Positions 1 to 11,857 of a DNA stretch of 64,000 nucleotides are shown one piece after another. The DNA comes from Viola odorata (Eukaryota; Streptophyta; Magnoliopsida; Malpighiales; Violaceae). A program made the position numbers and the translations under genes. A model generated the notes under the pieces. The model was not told where the DNA came from, ran no database searches, and saw nothing but the letters and a program-made list of their open reading frames with translations. Positions within the stretch are counted from its first letter, which is position 1, and each line of letters begins with the position of its first letter. The stretch lies in NCBI GenBank assembly GCA_963691705.1, contig OY829541.1, forward strand, positions 48,008,377-48,072,376. Reading direction: 5' to 3'.

Positions 1-53
1 TATTTGAGAAATATAAACATGTATTATGCTGAATTTTCTGTGATACTTGGCAG

Positions 54-139
54 GTGGGGGTCTTGTTAGAGCACACTGTTGGCAATCTTGACCCTCTATA
101 TATTGTAAACAAGGTGCCCAATGGCCTGGAGATACCTAG
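54..139 (+). pseudogene. VPS41: Orphan internal exon of a VPS41-like gene
   Basis: An 86-bp segment is bounded by a good acceptor (ttggcag before 54) and donor (AG/GTTAGT at 139/140), and only one frame is open. It reads GVLLEHTVGNLDPLY followed by IVNKVPNGLEIP, which I recognise from the C-terminal part of plant VPS41, the HOPS/CORVET tethering subunit acting in vacuolar and late-endosome fusion. In known VPS41 the next residues are an LRDR-type motif. A possible trace (Leu-Arg-His-Arg) follows a candidate acceptor near 250 but the frame is then lost. The gene may continue off the left edge, or this may be a fragment. The identification is from memory of the family; exon boundaries are seen in the sequence. 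Confidence 0.6.
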
Positions 140-381
140 GTTAGTATGTCTAAAAATTATGTGTTGGGTTTAGTGGTTTTTTTGATAGCCTTGTTACGTA
201 AAGAGGAAATTTTGATTTGCAATCTAGTTAGAACTTATCCATTCTTGCAGTCAAATACATTTCTGAGACACCGGGGTTCTAGACTATCAGGGACGGATCC
301 AGCGGCAGCCCAGCCTGGCCCAATCAAAAAAAAAATGTAGCTTCAAGCTTTAATTAATTTTCACCTATTTATCGTTCAATA

Positions 382-454
382 GGATCCGTGGCGCAATGGT
401 AACGCGTCTGACTCCAGAATCAGATGGTTGTGTGTTCGATTCACGTCGAGTTCA
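382..454 (+). tRNA. tRNA-Trp(CCA), slightly degenerate
   Basis: The sequence folds as a plant tRNA-Trp. It has acceptor strand GGATCCG, a D-arm containing GGCGCAATGG, anticodon stem TCTGA/TCAGA enclosing a loop with anticodon CCA, and a T-arm around GTTCGATTC that matches the B box. Two oddities stand out. The anticodon loop has 8 bases (an extra A after CCAGA), and the 3' acceptor strand CGAGTTC gives an A-C mismatch where the normal plant gene has G. No intron is present, as expected for tRNA-Trp. It may be a decaying gene copy rather than a functional one. Confidence 0.75.
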
Positions 455-1137
455 AATCCCTCTTTTTAAATTAAATTTTTTTGTTTACCAAGCCCAAATC
501 CCTAGCCTCTGCCTCTCTCCCTCCTCTCCTCGACTAAATCCCTAGCCTCATCCCTCTCCTCGACCAAATCCCTGTTTTTGGACTGTGAATAGCGCAATTT
601 TGTAGTTCAGGTAATCATTTTATTTATTGCTGGTTATTTTTCTTCAACGGAAAACATATATAGCAATGATTTCTTTAAATTACTGTTTTGATTGAAGAGT
701 TGGGTTTCTTATAAATTACTTCAAGGATAAATTGCAAAGAGTTTAGCTAACCAGTTGGCCTCTTTAATTTTTGCTTCATTAGCTTTTCTTCTTTTACATT
801 TGCTATTGCTCTTGTTTCTCAGACACCAGAACTGGCACTTAGAACCTCATCTGAATTCTTTAGAAACTGTAGGCAAATAAAATTCTGTTTCACTTATTTT
901 TGAAGTGGAAGTTTGGGTCATAATCTGCAGTAGTAGTTCATTCTTCTCTTCATACCTCTGATTCTGATTTGTTTTCCTTGCTTTTCATTTTCCTTTTGGC
1001 AGCTGATGCTACATTCTACAAGGTTGGATTCCGTTTTCCATTTGCTATTATCATGTGGTTTTGATTGCCGTTAAAATTTGGCAGTTGTCCTGGATCTAGT
1101 CCTCCCCCCTTCCCCTTTAAGCTTCTCCGTGTTCGTT
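455..1137 (+). promoter_or_regulatory. Upstream and 5'-untranslated region of the receptor kinase gene
   Basis: No coding region is seen. Pyrimidine-rich stretches around 490-570 are typical of a plant 5' leader. Candidate leader-intron signals are a donor at about 610 (CAG/GTAATC) and acceptors at about 1002 (TTTTGGCAG) and 1084 (TTTGGCAG). The second acceptor and everything after it are repeated at 25366, whereas sequence upstream of about 1045 is not, so the duplicated unit starts within this leader. Splice assignments are inference. Confidence 0.4.
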
Positions 1138-3639
1138 ATGATGAGTAATAGAGTGTCGGAAATTTCCATTTGGGTTTTATCAATTTTGAGTTTGGCACAT
1201 TTTTCGAGTGGATTTACTCCCGTAGACAATTACTTGGTAGACTGTGGATCATCCACCGATACTAAGGTTGGTACCCGTGTTTTTGTCTCTGATAATTCTG
1301 CCTCAAAGTTTCTTTCAACCCCAAAAAACGTTTTGGCTACTACCACTGCATCTGTCACTTCCTCCGAGGATGCACCACTCTATTCAACTGCCAGAATTTT
1401 CGACGAGACCTCCAAATACACATTTTCGATTAAGCAAACTGGGAGGCATTGGATCCGCCTTTATTTCTACCCGTTTGTCTTCAACAATTACGACATGAGC
1501 AAGGCGAGTTTTTATGTTTCCACACAAAGCCATTCCCTCCTTAGCGATTTCAGCGTCAGCACAACTTCTGTTGTTAAAGAGTTTTCTGTTAATGTGAGTT
1601 CTAACAACCTTGTGATCACCTTCGTTCCTTCCAACAATTCCTTTGCCTTCTTAAATGCCTTGGAAGTTGTTTCAGTCCCTGATGAGCTCATCATGGATGA
1701 TGCCACTGCTATAAATCCAATAAGGCAATTCCAGGGCCTGTCATGGCAGGCACTGGAGACGGTCTTTAGGGTAAACATGGGTGGGCCAACAGTTTCCTTT
1801 GAGAATGATACCCTTTGGCGAACTTGGGTTCCTGACCAGAGTTTTCTTGTTGGAAAGGCTCTTGCCAAAAACATATCCAATATGGTTGCTGTCAAGTATG
1901 TAGATGGTGGGGCAACAGAGGATGTTGCTCCTAATGCTGTCTACGGTACTGCCACCGTGTTGAATATAAGTGATCCTAACAGCAATTTTAATGTGACCTG
2001 GGAGTTCAATGTGGATGCAGGATATCAGTATCTTGTGCGGCTTCACTTCTGTGATATATTAAGTACAGGTCTCAATCAGCTTTACTTCAATATTTATATT
2101 AACACGGTGGCTGTTGCTCTGGATTTCAATCCAAATGCTAAATTCTTTAACATTTTGGCCGCGGCATCTTATTGGGATTATGTTACTTCATTGATTACTA
2201 GTAACAAAATTCGTGTAAGCATCGGTCCATCTACCTCTATACCTGGTGCTAACCCTGATGCCCTCCTTAATGGCCTTGAGATCATGAAAATGAACAATTC
2301 TGATGGCAGCCTCAGTGGTCCAGCTCCTGCAGGTTCAGGTTCAAGTTCAAAAAAGAATGTCGGTATGATAGTGGGCTTGAGTGTTGGGGCAGCATTAGTG
2401 GCTGTACTGGCTGGAATTTTCTTTCTGTTGTGCCAAAAGAGAAGCAGGTTGGCACGCCAAGGCCAGTCAAAGACATGGATTCCCCTGTCCATTAGTGGAG
2501 GGCATTCACACACTGTGGGCAGCAAATACTCTAATGGAACAATCAACAGTATTGATTCTAATTTGGGGTATCGCATTCCTTTTGTGGCAGTTCAAGAGGC
2601 AACCAACAGCTTTGATGAGAGCTGGGTTATTGGAATTGGTGGTTTTGGGAAGGTATATAAGGGTGTTCTAAATAATGGCACAAAGGTGGCTGTTAAAAGA
2701 GGAAATCCACGGTCACAACAAGGACTTGCAGAGTTCAAGACTGAGATTGAGATGCTATCTCAGTTCCGTCATCGCCACTTGGTTTCATTAATTGGATACT
2801 GTGATGAGAGAAATGAGATGATCTTAATCTATGAATATATGGAGAACGGAACTCTCAAGGGTCACCTATACGGCTCAGGTTTTCCCAACTTGAGTTGGAA
2901 ACAAAGGCTTGAAATTTGTATTGGAGCAGCCAGAGGGCTTCATTATCTTCACACAGGCGACGCAAAAGCCGTCATTCATCGTGATGTTAAGTCCGCAAAT
3001 ATTTTGCTTGATGAAAATCTTATGTCCAAAGTTGCTGATTTTGGGCTCTCAAAAGCAGGACCTGAACTTGATCAGACTCATGTTAGCACAGCAGTGAAGG
3101 GAAGTTTTGGCTACCTTGATCCCGAGTATTTTAGAAGGCAACAACTGACAGAGAAATCAGATGTCTATTCATTTGGGGTGGTCTTGTTTGAGGTTCTTTG
3201 TGCAAGACCGGTTATAGATCCATCCCTCCCGAGGGAAATGGTGAACTTAGCAGAGTGGGCAATGAAATGGCAGACGAAGGGACAGCTGGATCAAATAATA
3301 GATCAGGCTCTTGTGGGGAAAATTAGACTAGATTCACTGAGGAAGTTTGCAGAAACAGCTGAGAAATGCTTAGCTGACTTTGGGGTCGACAGGCCTTCTA
3401 TGGGAGATGTCTTGTGGAACCTGGAGTATGCCCTTCAACTTCAAGAGGCAGTTGTACTCGGCGATCCTGAAGATAACAGTACTAATATGATCGGTGAACT
3501 CTCTCCACAGATCAACAATTTCAGCCATGTCGATAATAGTGTTACTGGTTCTCCATTCGAGGCGTCAAGTGTGGATGATCTCTCTGGTGTTTCAATGAGT
3601 AAGGTGTTCTCACAGCTAGTGAAATCTGAGGGCAGATAA
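1138..3639 (+). CDS. HERK1: HERK1-like CrRLK1L receptor kinase
   Basis: Single-exon gene of 833 codons, the usual intronless form and length of the Catharanthus-type receptor-like kinases. The start at 1138 is the first of two adjacent ATGs and gives a signal peptide (about residues 1-25, ending ...AHFSSG before [13 protein letters not shown]). A malectin-like extracellular region follows (about 30-385), then a transmembrane segment (about 408-432) and a cytoplasmic Ser/Thr kinase. Kinase landmarks are the glycine loop [11 protein letters not shown] (499-509), VAVK with Lys520, [11 protein letters not shown] with Asp616, DFG at 634-636, and [11 protein letters not shown]. The C-terminus [25 protein letters not shown] tail is characteristic of HERK1 and close relatives. 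These kinases act at the plasma membrane with LORELEI-type co-receptors and RALF peptides in cell-wall and growth signalling (family knowledge). All catalytic residues are present. The orthology to HERK1 rather than a close paralogue is inferred. Confidence 0.93.
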   Translation: MMSNRVSEISIWVLSILSLAHFSSGFTPVDNYLVDCGSSTDTKVGTRVFVSDNSASKFLSTPKNVLATTTASVTSSEDAPLYSTARIFDETSKYTFSIKQTGRHWIRLYFYPFVFNNYDMSKASFYVSTQSHSLLSDFSVSTTSVVKEFSVNVSSNNLVITFVPSNNSFAFLNALEVVSVPDELIMDDATAINPIRQFQGLSWQALETVFRVNMGGPTVSFENDTLWRTWVPDQSFLVGKALAKNISNMVAVKYVDGGATEDVAPNAVYGTATVLNISDPNSNFNVTWEFNVDAGYQYLVRLHFCDILSTGLNQLYFNIYINTVAVALDFNPNAKFFNILAAASYWDYVTSLITSNKIRVSIGPSTSIPGANPDALLNGLEIMKMNNSDGSLSGPAPAGSGSSSKKNVGMIVGLSVGAALVAVLAGIFFLLCQKRSRLARQGQSKTWIPLSISGGHSHTVGSKYSNGTINSIDSNLGYRIPFVAVQEATNSFDESWVIGIGGFGKVYKGVLNNGTKVAVKRGNPRSQQGLAEFKTEIEMLSQFRHRHLVSLIGYCDERNEMILIYEYMENGTLKGHLYGSGFPNLSWKQRLEICIGAARGLHYLHTGDAKAVIHRDVKSANILLDENLMSKVADFGLSKAGPELDQTHVSTAVKGSFGYLDPEYFRRQQLTEKSDVYSFGVVLFEVLCARPVIDPSLPREMVNLAEWAMKWQTKGQLDQIIDQALVGKIRLDSLRKFAETAEKCLADFGVDRPSMGDVLWNLEYALQLQEAVVLGDPEDNSTNMIGELSPQINNFSHVDNSVTGSPFEASSVDDLSGVSMSKVFSQLVKSEGR

Positions 3640-4641
3640 ACTTTGTCCGTTTGATGGGTTTCGCTCCATGTCTAGTAGCAGTTCTTTCGTTTGTTGTCTG
3701 ATCAACCATTATTTGCTTCATCAAAGACCGAAAGGGGAGTCACTTCATTCCGGCGTCAAGCATGGTGCACTCTCTTTTTTGGGAAAATCATTGATGCATC
3801 TGCTCTGCTATTTCTTCAGACAACCAAGAGGAGCTGGTTCCCCAGAAAGTATGTTTTTCTATACTCCTGCAATCGAAAATAACATGAAAGCATTTTTGGT
3901 TTATTTTTGTACAGCTGGTAGTATGGTGTTCGAGCGAGTTTAGGAAGTAAAATAAGACTGTTGGTTGCATTTATCTTGCTGTTATGCGATTCATCCTCCA
4001 TATGTAACATGGTATATTGCATTTGCTTCTAAGTTTTCAAACATTGTGCAGTTGATTTCATAGTTGAACAAGTATTTGGCCATTTTTCGAATATTTCTTG
4101 CCACTGACAGTTTAGTCAGCATCAGTTAGTTTTCGTAGCTTCATTTTCTCGGTCTCCATGGATGTTCTCCCTTCCCTCTTGGTAGAAGACTAATCTTATT
4201 CGAGCATAGTTAACTGCATTTCGCTTAATCCCATTCTTGTCTTGAACCCAAGTTCCAAACAAAAATAACCATTATCGCTTAGTTTGACGAAAGTTTCTTG
4301 TCAAAAACATTGCCAGTTCATTATTTAGAAGAAGCATCATCATTCATCAATCATGGGTGCAGGTTACCAGCTATTCCTAGATGTCCACAAACTGGCACTA
4401 CTACTAATTCAACAGGTGGCAAAATCCTATTCCTACTCTTACTTGAAAAAGACAACAAGCTGCTAGGTCAAGCTTTAAACAATCATTATTAGCTGAGTAA
4501 TTCATTACGCTTCTGGATAATTTATTTCATTATGGAAGCCTTCGTTATACATTGCTGAAAGAAATGTACTCAAGATGTTGACCATATGGCTAGCCATATA
4601 ATTACATGGTCATCACGTCCTGCAGCCTAATTATGGCTCCC
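3640..4641. other. 3' region of the kinase gene and intergenic DNA
   Basis: The first few hundred bases are probably 3'-untranslated sequence, with AATAAGA-type signals near 3950. No further gene, RNA or repeat is recognised up to the start of the TIR element. Confidence 0.4.
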
Positions 4642-7025
4642 TTTGGCCCCCCAGGTTCTACCTGGGGAAGTGCTGGGTGGAAAAGTGCTGTGTGAAAAGT
4701 ACTTCCTGAAAAACGAGTATGCTGTTTGGTAAATATTTGTTAAAAGTGTTGTGAGAAACGAGAAGCTGTTTATGCTGTTTGGTAAAAACTGCTTTTAAAA
4801 CTATAGTTGGAATATAAAATGACTATAAAGGGCACAATGCATTTTTATGGTTTAAAAATCTGAAACGACCAAAATGTCTCTAAATTTAATGCCGATTCAG
4901 CTGTTCGAACTAAATGTTCGATTAATACACACACAATTTAATTTGATAAATACAATATTTTAGTTAATTAATAAAAAATCAAAAATTCGAGCAAACTGTT
5001 AATCAGATTATTAAATTGAAGACACCTAATTAATCTAAAGGATGAGTATGAATTATTAAACAACAGATAAACTAACAATTTAAACAAATTGATTAGCAAT
5101 TGGATTTATGAAGAGTTTGACTTAAAAATATCATCTTTTTATTTACCACTACTGTTTTGGTTTTATGGATTTTGCTTTTCTTTACCGGGCCTGAAATGCA
5201 GAATGTATATCATTGCTTCAATTAATAACTGATTACAACAGATTGGATTACAACAGATTGATTCGAAAAAGAACAGAAAATTCAGGCTACAAGAGAATAA
5301 GCTTAGCAACTGAAAACAAATACAGCCACACAATGTCAACTTCAATCCTGCTTCGAATCTTCTACCGTTGTAGACTTGGTTACAAGTGCGTGCCCACCTG
5401 ACTCGGCTTCAGCACCCACCTGCTAAAACAAGAAGATTTCCAACTTTCATTACCATTGGAAGAATTGAAAGTTGAAACACAAAAGACCCAAACAAGTATA
5501 CTTCATATAAAACAAGCATTATGTGATCCCTCGAAAAGTAACTAACCAAGAAATAGAAATTCATGAAAACTAAGATGTTAAAATAGCAAACATGCCAATT
5601 CCTTGACAGGTTCATGGCCACGGTGCCGTGCCAGAGGTGGTGCAGTCACCTGACAACACAATTTGCACCCCACGGTTTTGAACTCTTTCCTTTCGTAGGC
5701 CCAAAGAATTGGACAAAAGCCATACAAAGCATGCGCACCAAAGAAGCAAATTTGATCATTTCAGCCACTGCAAGCCTCACACATGGAAATTTTACAAAAA
5801 AATCTGCCCTCCAAGACATCTTTTCTCCGTTCCCAACCGTGAGAACAAATGCTTTTCTCTCCGTACCTTACCAAGAATGCAATCTAATGTTCATGTTTGT
5901 CATTAATTAACAAGTGGATGATCATTCACCTAATCCATTTTCTGCATAACTACAATATCATTCAAACTTATATTCACAGATTGTTTCGATGCATTTACTT
6001 TCTTCACTTTCTCTCTTCTAACATGAAATCGCAGGAGAACCAACAGTGTTTGTTCAATATGCACAAACTACTCCAAACACAACATATTCTTATGCGATCC
6101 CATATCTTATAAACCACATCAAATCATCATACAACCAGCTCATCATCATGCTAAACCAAACAGACACACTCCAATCATAAACTGTATCAAAACTAACTTA
6201 CTTTGTTGTCTGCAGGAGGTTTATAAGGGCAAGCTGGAGGCACTCTCGCAGGTTTTCTGTACTCCCATCCAAACAAGGCATAAACTTTCCCCTGTCAAAC
6301 CAATCAACATAAGAAACATAGCACGGGCAATTGATTTTCCACAAAATTAAGGTTTTAGACAAAATTTAGCCACAATTTGAACAGCATTTCGGCAATGAAT
6401 TAAGCAGCAATTCGACAATAAATCAAGCCAACAATTGCCACAAAATTAACCAGCAAAATAACAGCCACAAATAAGCAGAAAAATCACCCAAACACCGCTG
6501 CTGCTGCTCACGGCCGTCCCTCCAGCACCGCCGCGTCTCACCACCGCACACCTTCCTTCACCTAATCAAAACTCAAACCCAACCACCACAGATCTGCTAC
6601 CACCCAGTCAACCAACCACCACAACCCACCACCTCCCCGTGCGGGAGGAGGCTGCGGAGGAGGAGAGGAGATTCCGGGGTCGCTGAAGAGGAGATGAGGT
6701 CGCAACGCAGAGGAGGTCGGAGAAGAGGAGAGGAGGCCGCAGAGGAGAGGAGGTCAGGTGCGGTGGTTTTGTCGGCAGAGAGAATTGAGAGAATTTGTGT
6801 GGGTAAGGAAATGAGAGTCAGTGGAGTCCACTTCAAATGTTTCACCTCCTTCCCGTGTTTCTCATGAAGCTTGCTTTTGAGAAAGGAGCAATTCCTAGCT
6901 TCTTCAAAACCTGGATTTTAATCCAAAAACCTTAAGAAGCTCTATTCAAGAAGGAGTTTCACCAAACAGTTTTTACCTTTTTGGGTTTGGAATAGAGCTT
7001 CCCCATCTAGAACCTGGGGGCCAAA
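4642..7025. mobile_element. 2.4-kb non-autonomous TIR element carrying gene-like exons
   Basis: The ends are inverted repeats of about 29 bp. The left end reads TTTGGCCCCCCAGGTTCTA then CCTGGGGAAG. The right end, reverse complemented, reads TTTGGCCCCCAGGTTCTA then GATGGGGAAG. Further inside, both ends carry the phrase ctgtttggt. No clear target-site duplication was found, so the superfamily is unassigned. There is no transposase; instead the interior has two minus-strand exons with good splice sites (6202-6291 and 5578-5649) and a GC-rich leader-like block (about 6490-6850). This fits a Pack-type element that captured part of a host gene. Confidence 0.65.
5578..6291 (-). pseudogene. Two-exon gene fragment inside the TIR element, function unknown
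   Basis: On the minus strand, exon 6291-6202 has an acceptor (tttgacag), exactly 30 open codons (reading [17 protein letters not shown] then [13 protein letters not shown]) and a donor (AAA/GTAAGTTAG). A second segment, 5649-5578, follows an acceptor (gttgtcag). It continues in phase as VTAPPLARHRGHEPVKEL and ends at a TAA. The spliced product would be a basic, proline-rich C-terminus. I do not recognise the protein. No upstream coding exon was found in the GC-rich block at 6490-6850, so this is probably a captured fragment. Both splice junctions keep the frame, which argues against chance. Confidence 0.5.
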
Positions 7026-9230
7026 AGCACACTATATCATTTTTATATCAAGCAGAATCAGGTCAAACATGGAAATTAGAGATTTTGTAACCTAATTTTC
7101 ATTTGAAGAATTAAAGGGTGGACTAAAAAATAAAAAATGATTACTTCGAATTTATCGTACAAGTCAATATGATTCTTTTGTTTCATTTGAAATTACTGTT
7201 CACAACAGTAGTCAAATGGGAGGGAAAAAAGGAAAAAAGGAAAAAACAATAAATATAGAATAGACAAAGAAGCTGAAACTAACGCGTGGATATATAAGAA
7301 GTGGGCTTTAAGTGTTTGTATTATGATGGGCCTTAGTTAGATGTATGTATATCAATTGTTTTCTCGTCCTGAAATGGGCTTAGCCCGTTTGAATTATTTA
7401 AAATTTTGCAAATATTTCTCAACAACAAAAGAAGCGATGTAAGTAACAGGGATCAATAAAAACTTTTAAAAAACAGTTTTCCAACGGTTAGAAATGGGAG
7501 TTCGAGTTTGTTTGCTACCAACAAATTGGTTGGTCCAAACCAGAAAACCTAGCATCTGGATTTGAATACAAGCTGGCCGCGGCGGCCGGCGAGGAATGTT
7601 GTCAATACTGTCGTCATTGATGCAGCTCATTTCTTGATCAGTTACTAATTATGAACTGATGTGAGGTCTTATTTATTTTTATAGCAGTGTATAATGTACA
7701 CAAAAATTCGGGTCTTAAAACTAATATTTGGATGTAATTAAGAAAAACAAATATTAATTACATGAAACTTTTTTTAACTAAAAATATTACTAATTTGATG
7801 AGCTTTGCTTGGTGAGAATGTAAGCTGCTGCAATCCAGTAGTGTGACCGTTAAGGGATTAAAACAAATATTATTCGTAGCTGTAATAAATGGGGTGCTTT
7901 GATGGGAGTGCCAGCGTTCATGTCCTGAAGAACCCAAAAGGCAATAAACTTAGCTAGGCTGGTCAAACAATTTTCCGGATTTTTATTTTATTTTTTTATA
8001 TTCGTAAATCTAATTACATATTGCATTAAGAAATAAAATTCAAAAAACAAAAAATCAACTTGAAATTTTAAATAGAATAAAAAAGATAGTTAGTTGTGGC
8101 AAAAATAAAAATTAAGTTTTCTTGAGTCATGAAGGTTAATTGTGGCAAATGTTTCACATGCACAATTTGGGTTTTGGTCAGAGATTGTGACAAAGCATCC
8201 CCCAAATTCTTCACACACAAATGGGCTTTGAAACACCGGTTGGCCAGAAGATGTGATTTGGATAAACAAGCCCATTTACTATCTGGGCCCGACAAAATCT
8301 ATTTCCCTAAAACGGGAACATCATTCATGGTACCGGGTCCACATGAAAGATCCAACAGCCCGGCCGAGGAGGAGAAAATGCAACTGCTCCTACTTCCCTT
8401 GTAGTTGTCACTACCAGATTTGATCACTTGTTTTGGGACCAGTCCCCCATCACCAAGACAAAGAGGTAACGACCAACAAATGTTGGCTCCTTTTGCTTTT
8501 TTTTCAAGCTATGGGTCAAAAAACTTTCGACAATAACTTCGTAACTTCCGGAGTACCAAATAGTTGTTCATGTTGAGTTGTAACCTAGAGACAAGCTAAT
8601 GTAAGTAAGTACAAGATGAGCTCAAATTTATATGTTAACAGACAACCTCATTGAATTAGGTCGGATTTGAAACAAATTGATTGTAACATTAGGTCCATGC
8701 TGCGCAAATTCAGAAGCTAAAGACCAGAAAATTGATATTTAGGTTTTTTCCTAATTAATTTCCAAAATTTATCATTGCTTTTGGATTTCGGAGTATGTAA
8801 ATTTATCTTTCTATTATTTTAGGGTTATATATTTTTATTGTTAGTGCTCTTATCATACTTTTTTCCCCTTTGAATTATAAAATTTTAAGTAACGAGCAAA
8901 ATTAGTATAGTTTAACAACAAAATTCATAAGAACAATTTCCTTCGGTAATGAAATACAATAAAGTATAATGATTAAAAATGTTTTGAATCTAAACCTTTT
9001 TTATTTCCAATTCTCGCATTCAGTCTTATCCTAATTCGATAAATTACAATGTTAACATCTACGCGTTGTATTTTATACAGCTCTTTAATATCAACACAAA
9101 TTCTCCACAGAAATTCAGTTTAAGTCTACGTTGGCTCTTTAAATTCAAAATTTAAATCATTTTAAATTCTCCACAGAAATGAGGAGTTTTAATTAAGTTT
9201 AGAAGGAAAAAACAAAGATAAGAAGTTAAG
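7026..9230. other. AT-rich intergenic DNA
   Basis: No gene or RNA is recognised. A short GC-rich patch (near 7575-7592) and weakly open frames near 8130-8400 have no domain signature or splice structure. A segment near 9114-9140 recurs at 10751-10777, which suggests an unclassified dispersed repeat. Confidence 0.4.
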
Positions 9231-9234
9231 TTTA

Positions 9235-9325
9235 GAAAGAAAAAAAGAAAAATGCAAGCTTGAGGATTTGAACCTCTCCCCTTTAAAGTAATAGGTAAAA
9301 TGTTAACCATTAAACCAAATTTATA
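9235..9325 (-). repeat. tRNA-related SINE head or fossil tRNA
   Basis: On the minus strand a RNA polymerase III A-box-like string (TGGTTTAATGG, 9304-9316 region) is followed about 35 bp later by a perfect B box (GGTTCAAATCC, 9264-9274), which sits in a T-arm-like GAGG/CCTC hairpin. No complete cloverleaf or acceptor stem is present, so a SINE 5' region is more likely than a working tRNA. An AT microsatellite (about 9343-9372) lies just upstream of it. Confidence 0.5.
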
Positions 9326-9371
9326 CTTTGATATTAATGTGCATATATATATATATATAAATATATATAAG

Positions 9372-9488
9372 AACCGGTTCTCTCGGTTTTACGGTTCGAT
9401 TTGAGTTTTTCAGATTTAGAGAACCGGACCGAACAGGGACAGTACGGTTCTGTTTCCGGTTCGGGCCGGTTTTTGTACACCCCTATTT
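9372..9488. repeat. Terminal fragment of a TIR element rich in CCGGTT motifs
   Basis: The right edge, read on the minus strand, begins TAGGGGTGTACAAAAACCGG, a common start of plant hAT-like elements. The interior is repeats of ggttc/ccggt. The other end is missing, abutting the AT microsatellite, so this is a truncated copy. Confidence 0.4.
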
Positions 9489-10357
9489 GTTTCATGAGCC
9501 GGTCATGAGCTGTAGGAAGAATAACAACATACTTGCCATTATTGGTTAAGTATCAATTGAGATTGTAAGATTAAAGTACTCCGTTTATTATTTTAAACTT
9601 GTGAAACTCAACTCTGTGAATATTTTTATTTAAGATTTCTAATTGGTATACAAAAATTGTCATTTTTTTTAATTATATAAAATTAAACGGGCCGGCCTGT
9701 AGGCCTGCACGCAACCCGTTTAGTAAGAGGGTTGAGTTTGTGCCATATAAAAGTCGACTCTCTTAAGATTAGGATCGACCCAACCCGCCTCAATTTTTAG
9801 AATATTTAACGAAATTAGGCCCGACTCGGCCCGACCCCTCAAATTAGCAGGTCTACCTGCAATCAACTCTACTTATACACCAAAATAAATCCAGAGACTT
9901 GTACAATTAATAACGCCATTTTTTCTAAAAGTTTTCTAAATACTAGCATAATCAAAGATAATTCTTGAACCATAATAAATTATGTACAAGCTCTAATACT
10001 CAATACATTTCTTATCCACATGATTGATTTAAGCAATTTTCATTTATTGTAAAGGAATGATAAAAAATACTAATTATATCTTGTGAATTAAAAGTATAAC
10101 GAGTGTGGATAAATGAATAAGAGCGTCAACTTGAAATAATGCATACTCCATCGTCAACCTCCACTTGAGTGAAAAAGTGACTCAAAAAGTAATTTTTACT
10201 GTTTTTTTTTCTTTTCAAGAAAAATGTACAGAAAAATATGTATTTTTTTAATCGGCGAAAGTGTACATTTATCATCGGCAAAACAACCAATAAACTACAT
10301 GTTAATTAGAAAAAAAATAAAAAAATGTTGTTAGCTAGCTACTTTCTCTGTCCTCCA
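9489..10357. other. Intergenic DNA with a GC-richer repeat patch
   Basis: At 9688-9860 there are alternating cggccc/gaccc motifs bracketed by related strings (gtaggcctgc on the left, gcaggtctacctgc on the right), probably another small decayed TIR element. No gene is seen. Confidence 0.3.
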
Positions 10358-10498
10358 GAAAATTCTCGAAATTCAGAAAAACAGCAAATTTTCAAATTGA
10401 ACATGTATCCTAAAACACGTTTTCCAGTTTTCAGAATGAAAATAAAATTCTCGAAATTCAGAAAAACAGCAAATTTTCAAATTGAACATGTATCCTAA
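10358..10498 (+). repeat. Direct duplication, 55-bp units 86 bp apart
   Basis: A 55-bp segment starting aaaattctcgaaattcag and ending atgtatcctaa occurs at 10358 and again at 10444 with essentially identical sequence, separated by about 31 bp. This is a recent local tandem duplication in non-coding DNA. Confidence 0.8.
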
Positions 10499-11546
10499 GT
10501 AAACAGGGCCTAAGTTTTGCCGTCCTTAAAGTTGAATAAGTACCTTTGACATGTCGTCTTAAGTTTGAAGCTTTGATTTTCTAACAATTACTAATTAGAA
10601 TACTTAATCATGCTATATGTTGTTTTGAGAGGTTCTACAAGAGAAGTAAGTAAAATAATATTAGATTAGTTTTCAGTTTATTTTTATTGTTAAATTTTGA
10701 ATTTAAAATGATTGATTCACTTATATCTTTTGAATTAATCGACATTAGTTTTCAGTTTAAGTCTACGTTGGCTCTTTAATATCAACATTGGCTCTTTAAG
10801 TTTGGTCACAGTCTAAGTTTGTAAAATTCAAATTCACATTAAATATGAATCATAAGCTTGTACCAAAACCAAACAACAATCGGGATAAAATCATAAAACA
10901 CACTTAACTCCTGTGGAGAAATGGGACTGTCATTTTCTTGTATGATGATTTCCGTAAAAAAAGGAAATGGGAATAATATTAATAACAAGCAAGTAGTACA
11001 ATGCAAGTTGACCCTGAGGTCAATGGGCAACATATGTGACATAGTGATGATGTGTCTGAATGGACATTTTGTAGGTCCGAGCAGCCACTTCCGAGTAATT
11101 CCCACTAATGAAGCTTCGAGAATTGAGTTCCATGCTGTAATCTGCCCAATAAATGGACTTCTATCCTTCTTTTCCCTATTTTATCTCTCTTTCTAAATAA
11201 ATAAAAAGTAGAAAATATTACTATATATATATTATATTGACAGACGAGAAGAAATTTGAACTCGAGATCCTATTAGTATATTTATCACTAACAAGCAGTA
11301 ACAAAACAACTAATGAGTTATATTTATATTGACTATTCACTTATATATATTGAATTGCACAGTCTTTGGGTTTAAAGTAAATGCATGTCTCATGCCTCGA
11401 AAGTCATGTGTTTGAATTAATAAAAATTTGTGGCTCGTGAAGTTGTAATATAGTTGATTAATGCATGTTTTTTTATGAGGTAAGTCACGACTCATAAGTT
11501 TGATTCATAATAAATAAAACATGAAAATATCTATCTAAAAATAATA
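10499..11546. other. AT-rich intergenic DNA, possible second tRNA-related relic
   Basis: No gene is recognised. A minus-strand string near 11250-11262 (GAGTTCAAATTTC) matches a pol III B box at most positions but lacks a convincing A box. Confidence 0.3.
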
Positions 11547-11793
11547 CTCTTTTCGTCACTAATAAAATAACTTTTTAATAAAAATTGTACTTCAATTAAA
11601 AGAATGATTATTTATTATTTTTTAAAGTATTTCTATCAATCCAGCTAATAACTTTCAAAATAAGTCAATAAAACATTAATTACAAATTAAAAAAAATGAT
11701 TAATTGGTTTTTTACATTGAAAATATAAAAAAATGATATTTTAATAATGACAACTTTATTTATAGGAAGTCATTTTTATTATCGATGAAGGGA

Positions 11794-11794
<1 letters not shown>
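11547..11794. mobile_element. Stowaway MITE (248 bp)
   Basis: The terminal inverted repeats are CTCTTTTCGTCACTAATAAAAT on the left, shortened here, and CTCCCTTCATCGATAATAAAA on the right strand. The element is flanked by TA on both sides (11545-11546 and 11795-11796), the Stowaway/Tc1-mariner hallmark. It has no coding capacity. Confidence 0.8.

Positions 11795-11851
<57 letters not shown>
11795..11851. repeat. (TA)n microsatellite
   Basis: About 28 TA units start exactly at the right-hand TA target duplication of the Stowaway MITE, which suggests expansion of that dinucleotide. Confidence 0.95.

Positions 11852-11857
<6 letters not shown>

Noticed and set aside
1512..2576. Long minus-strand open frames opposite the receptor kinase gene
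   Set aside because: They mirror the codon structure of the intact sense gene, have no domain signature, and recur only because the gene is duplicated.
8129..8404. Plus-strand frame of 91 codons in the AT-rich intergenic region
   Set aside because: No recognisable domain, no splice context, and similar overlapping frames on the other strand.
10839..11196. Overlapping frames on both strands near 11 kb
   Set aside because: Short, AT-rich and without similarity to any protein family I know; no promoter or poly(A) arrangement.
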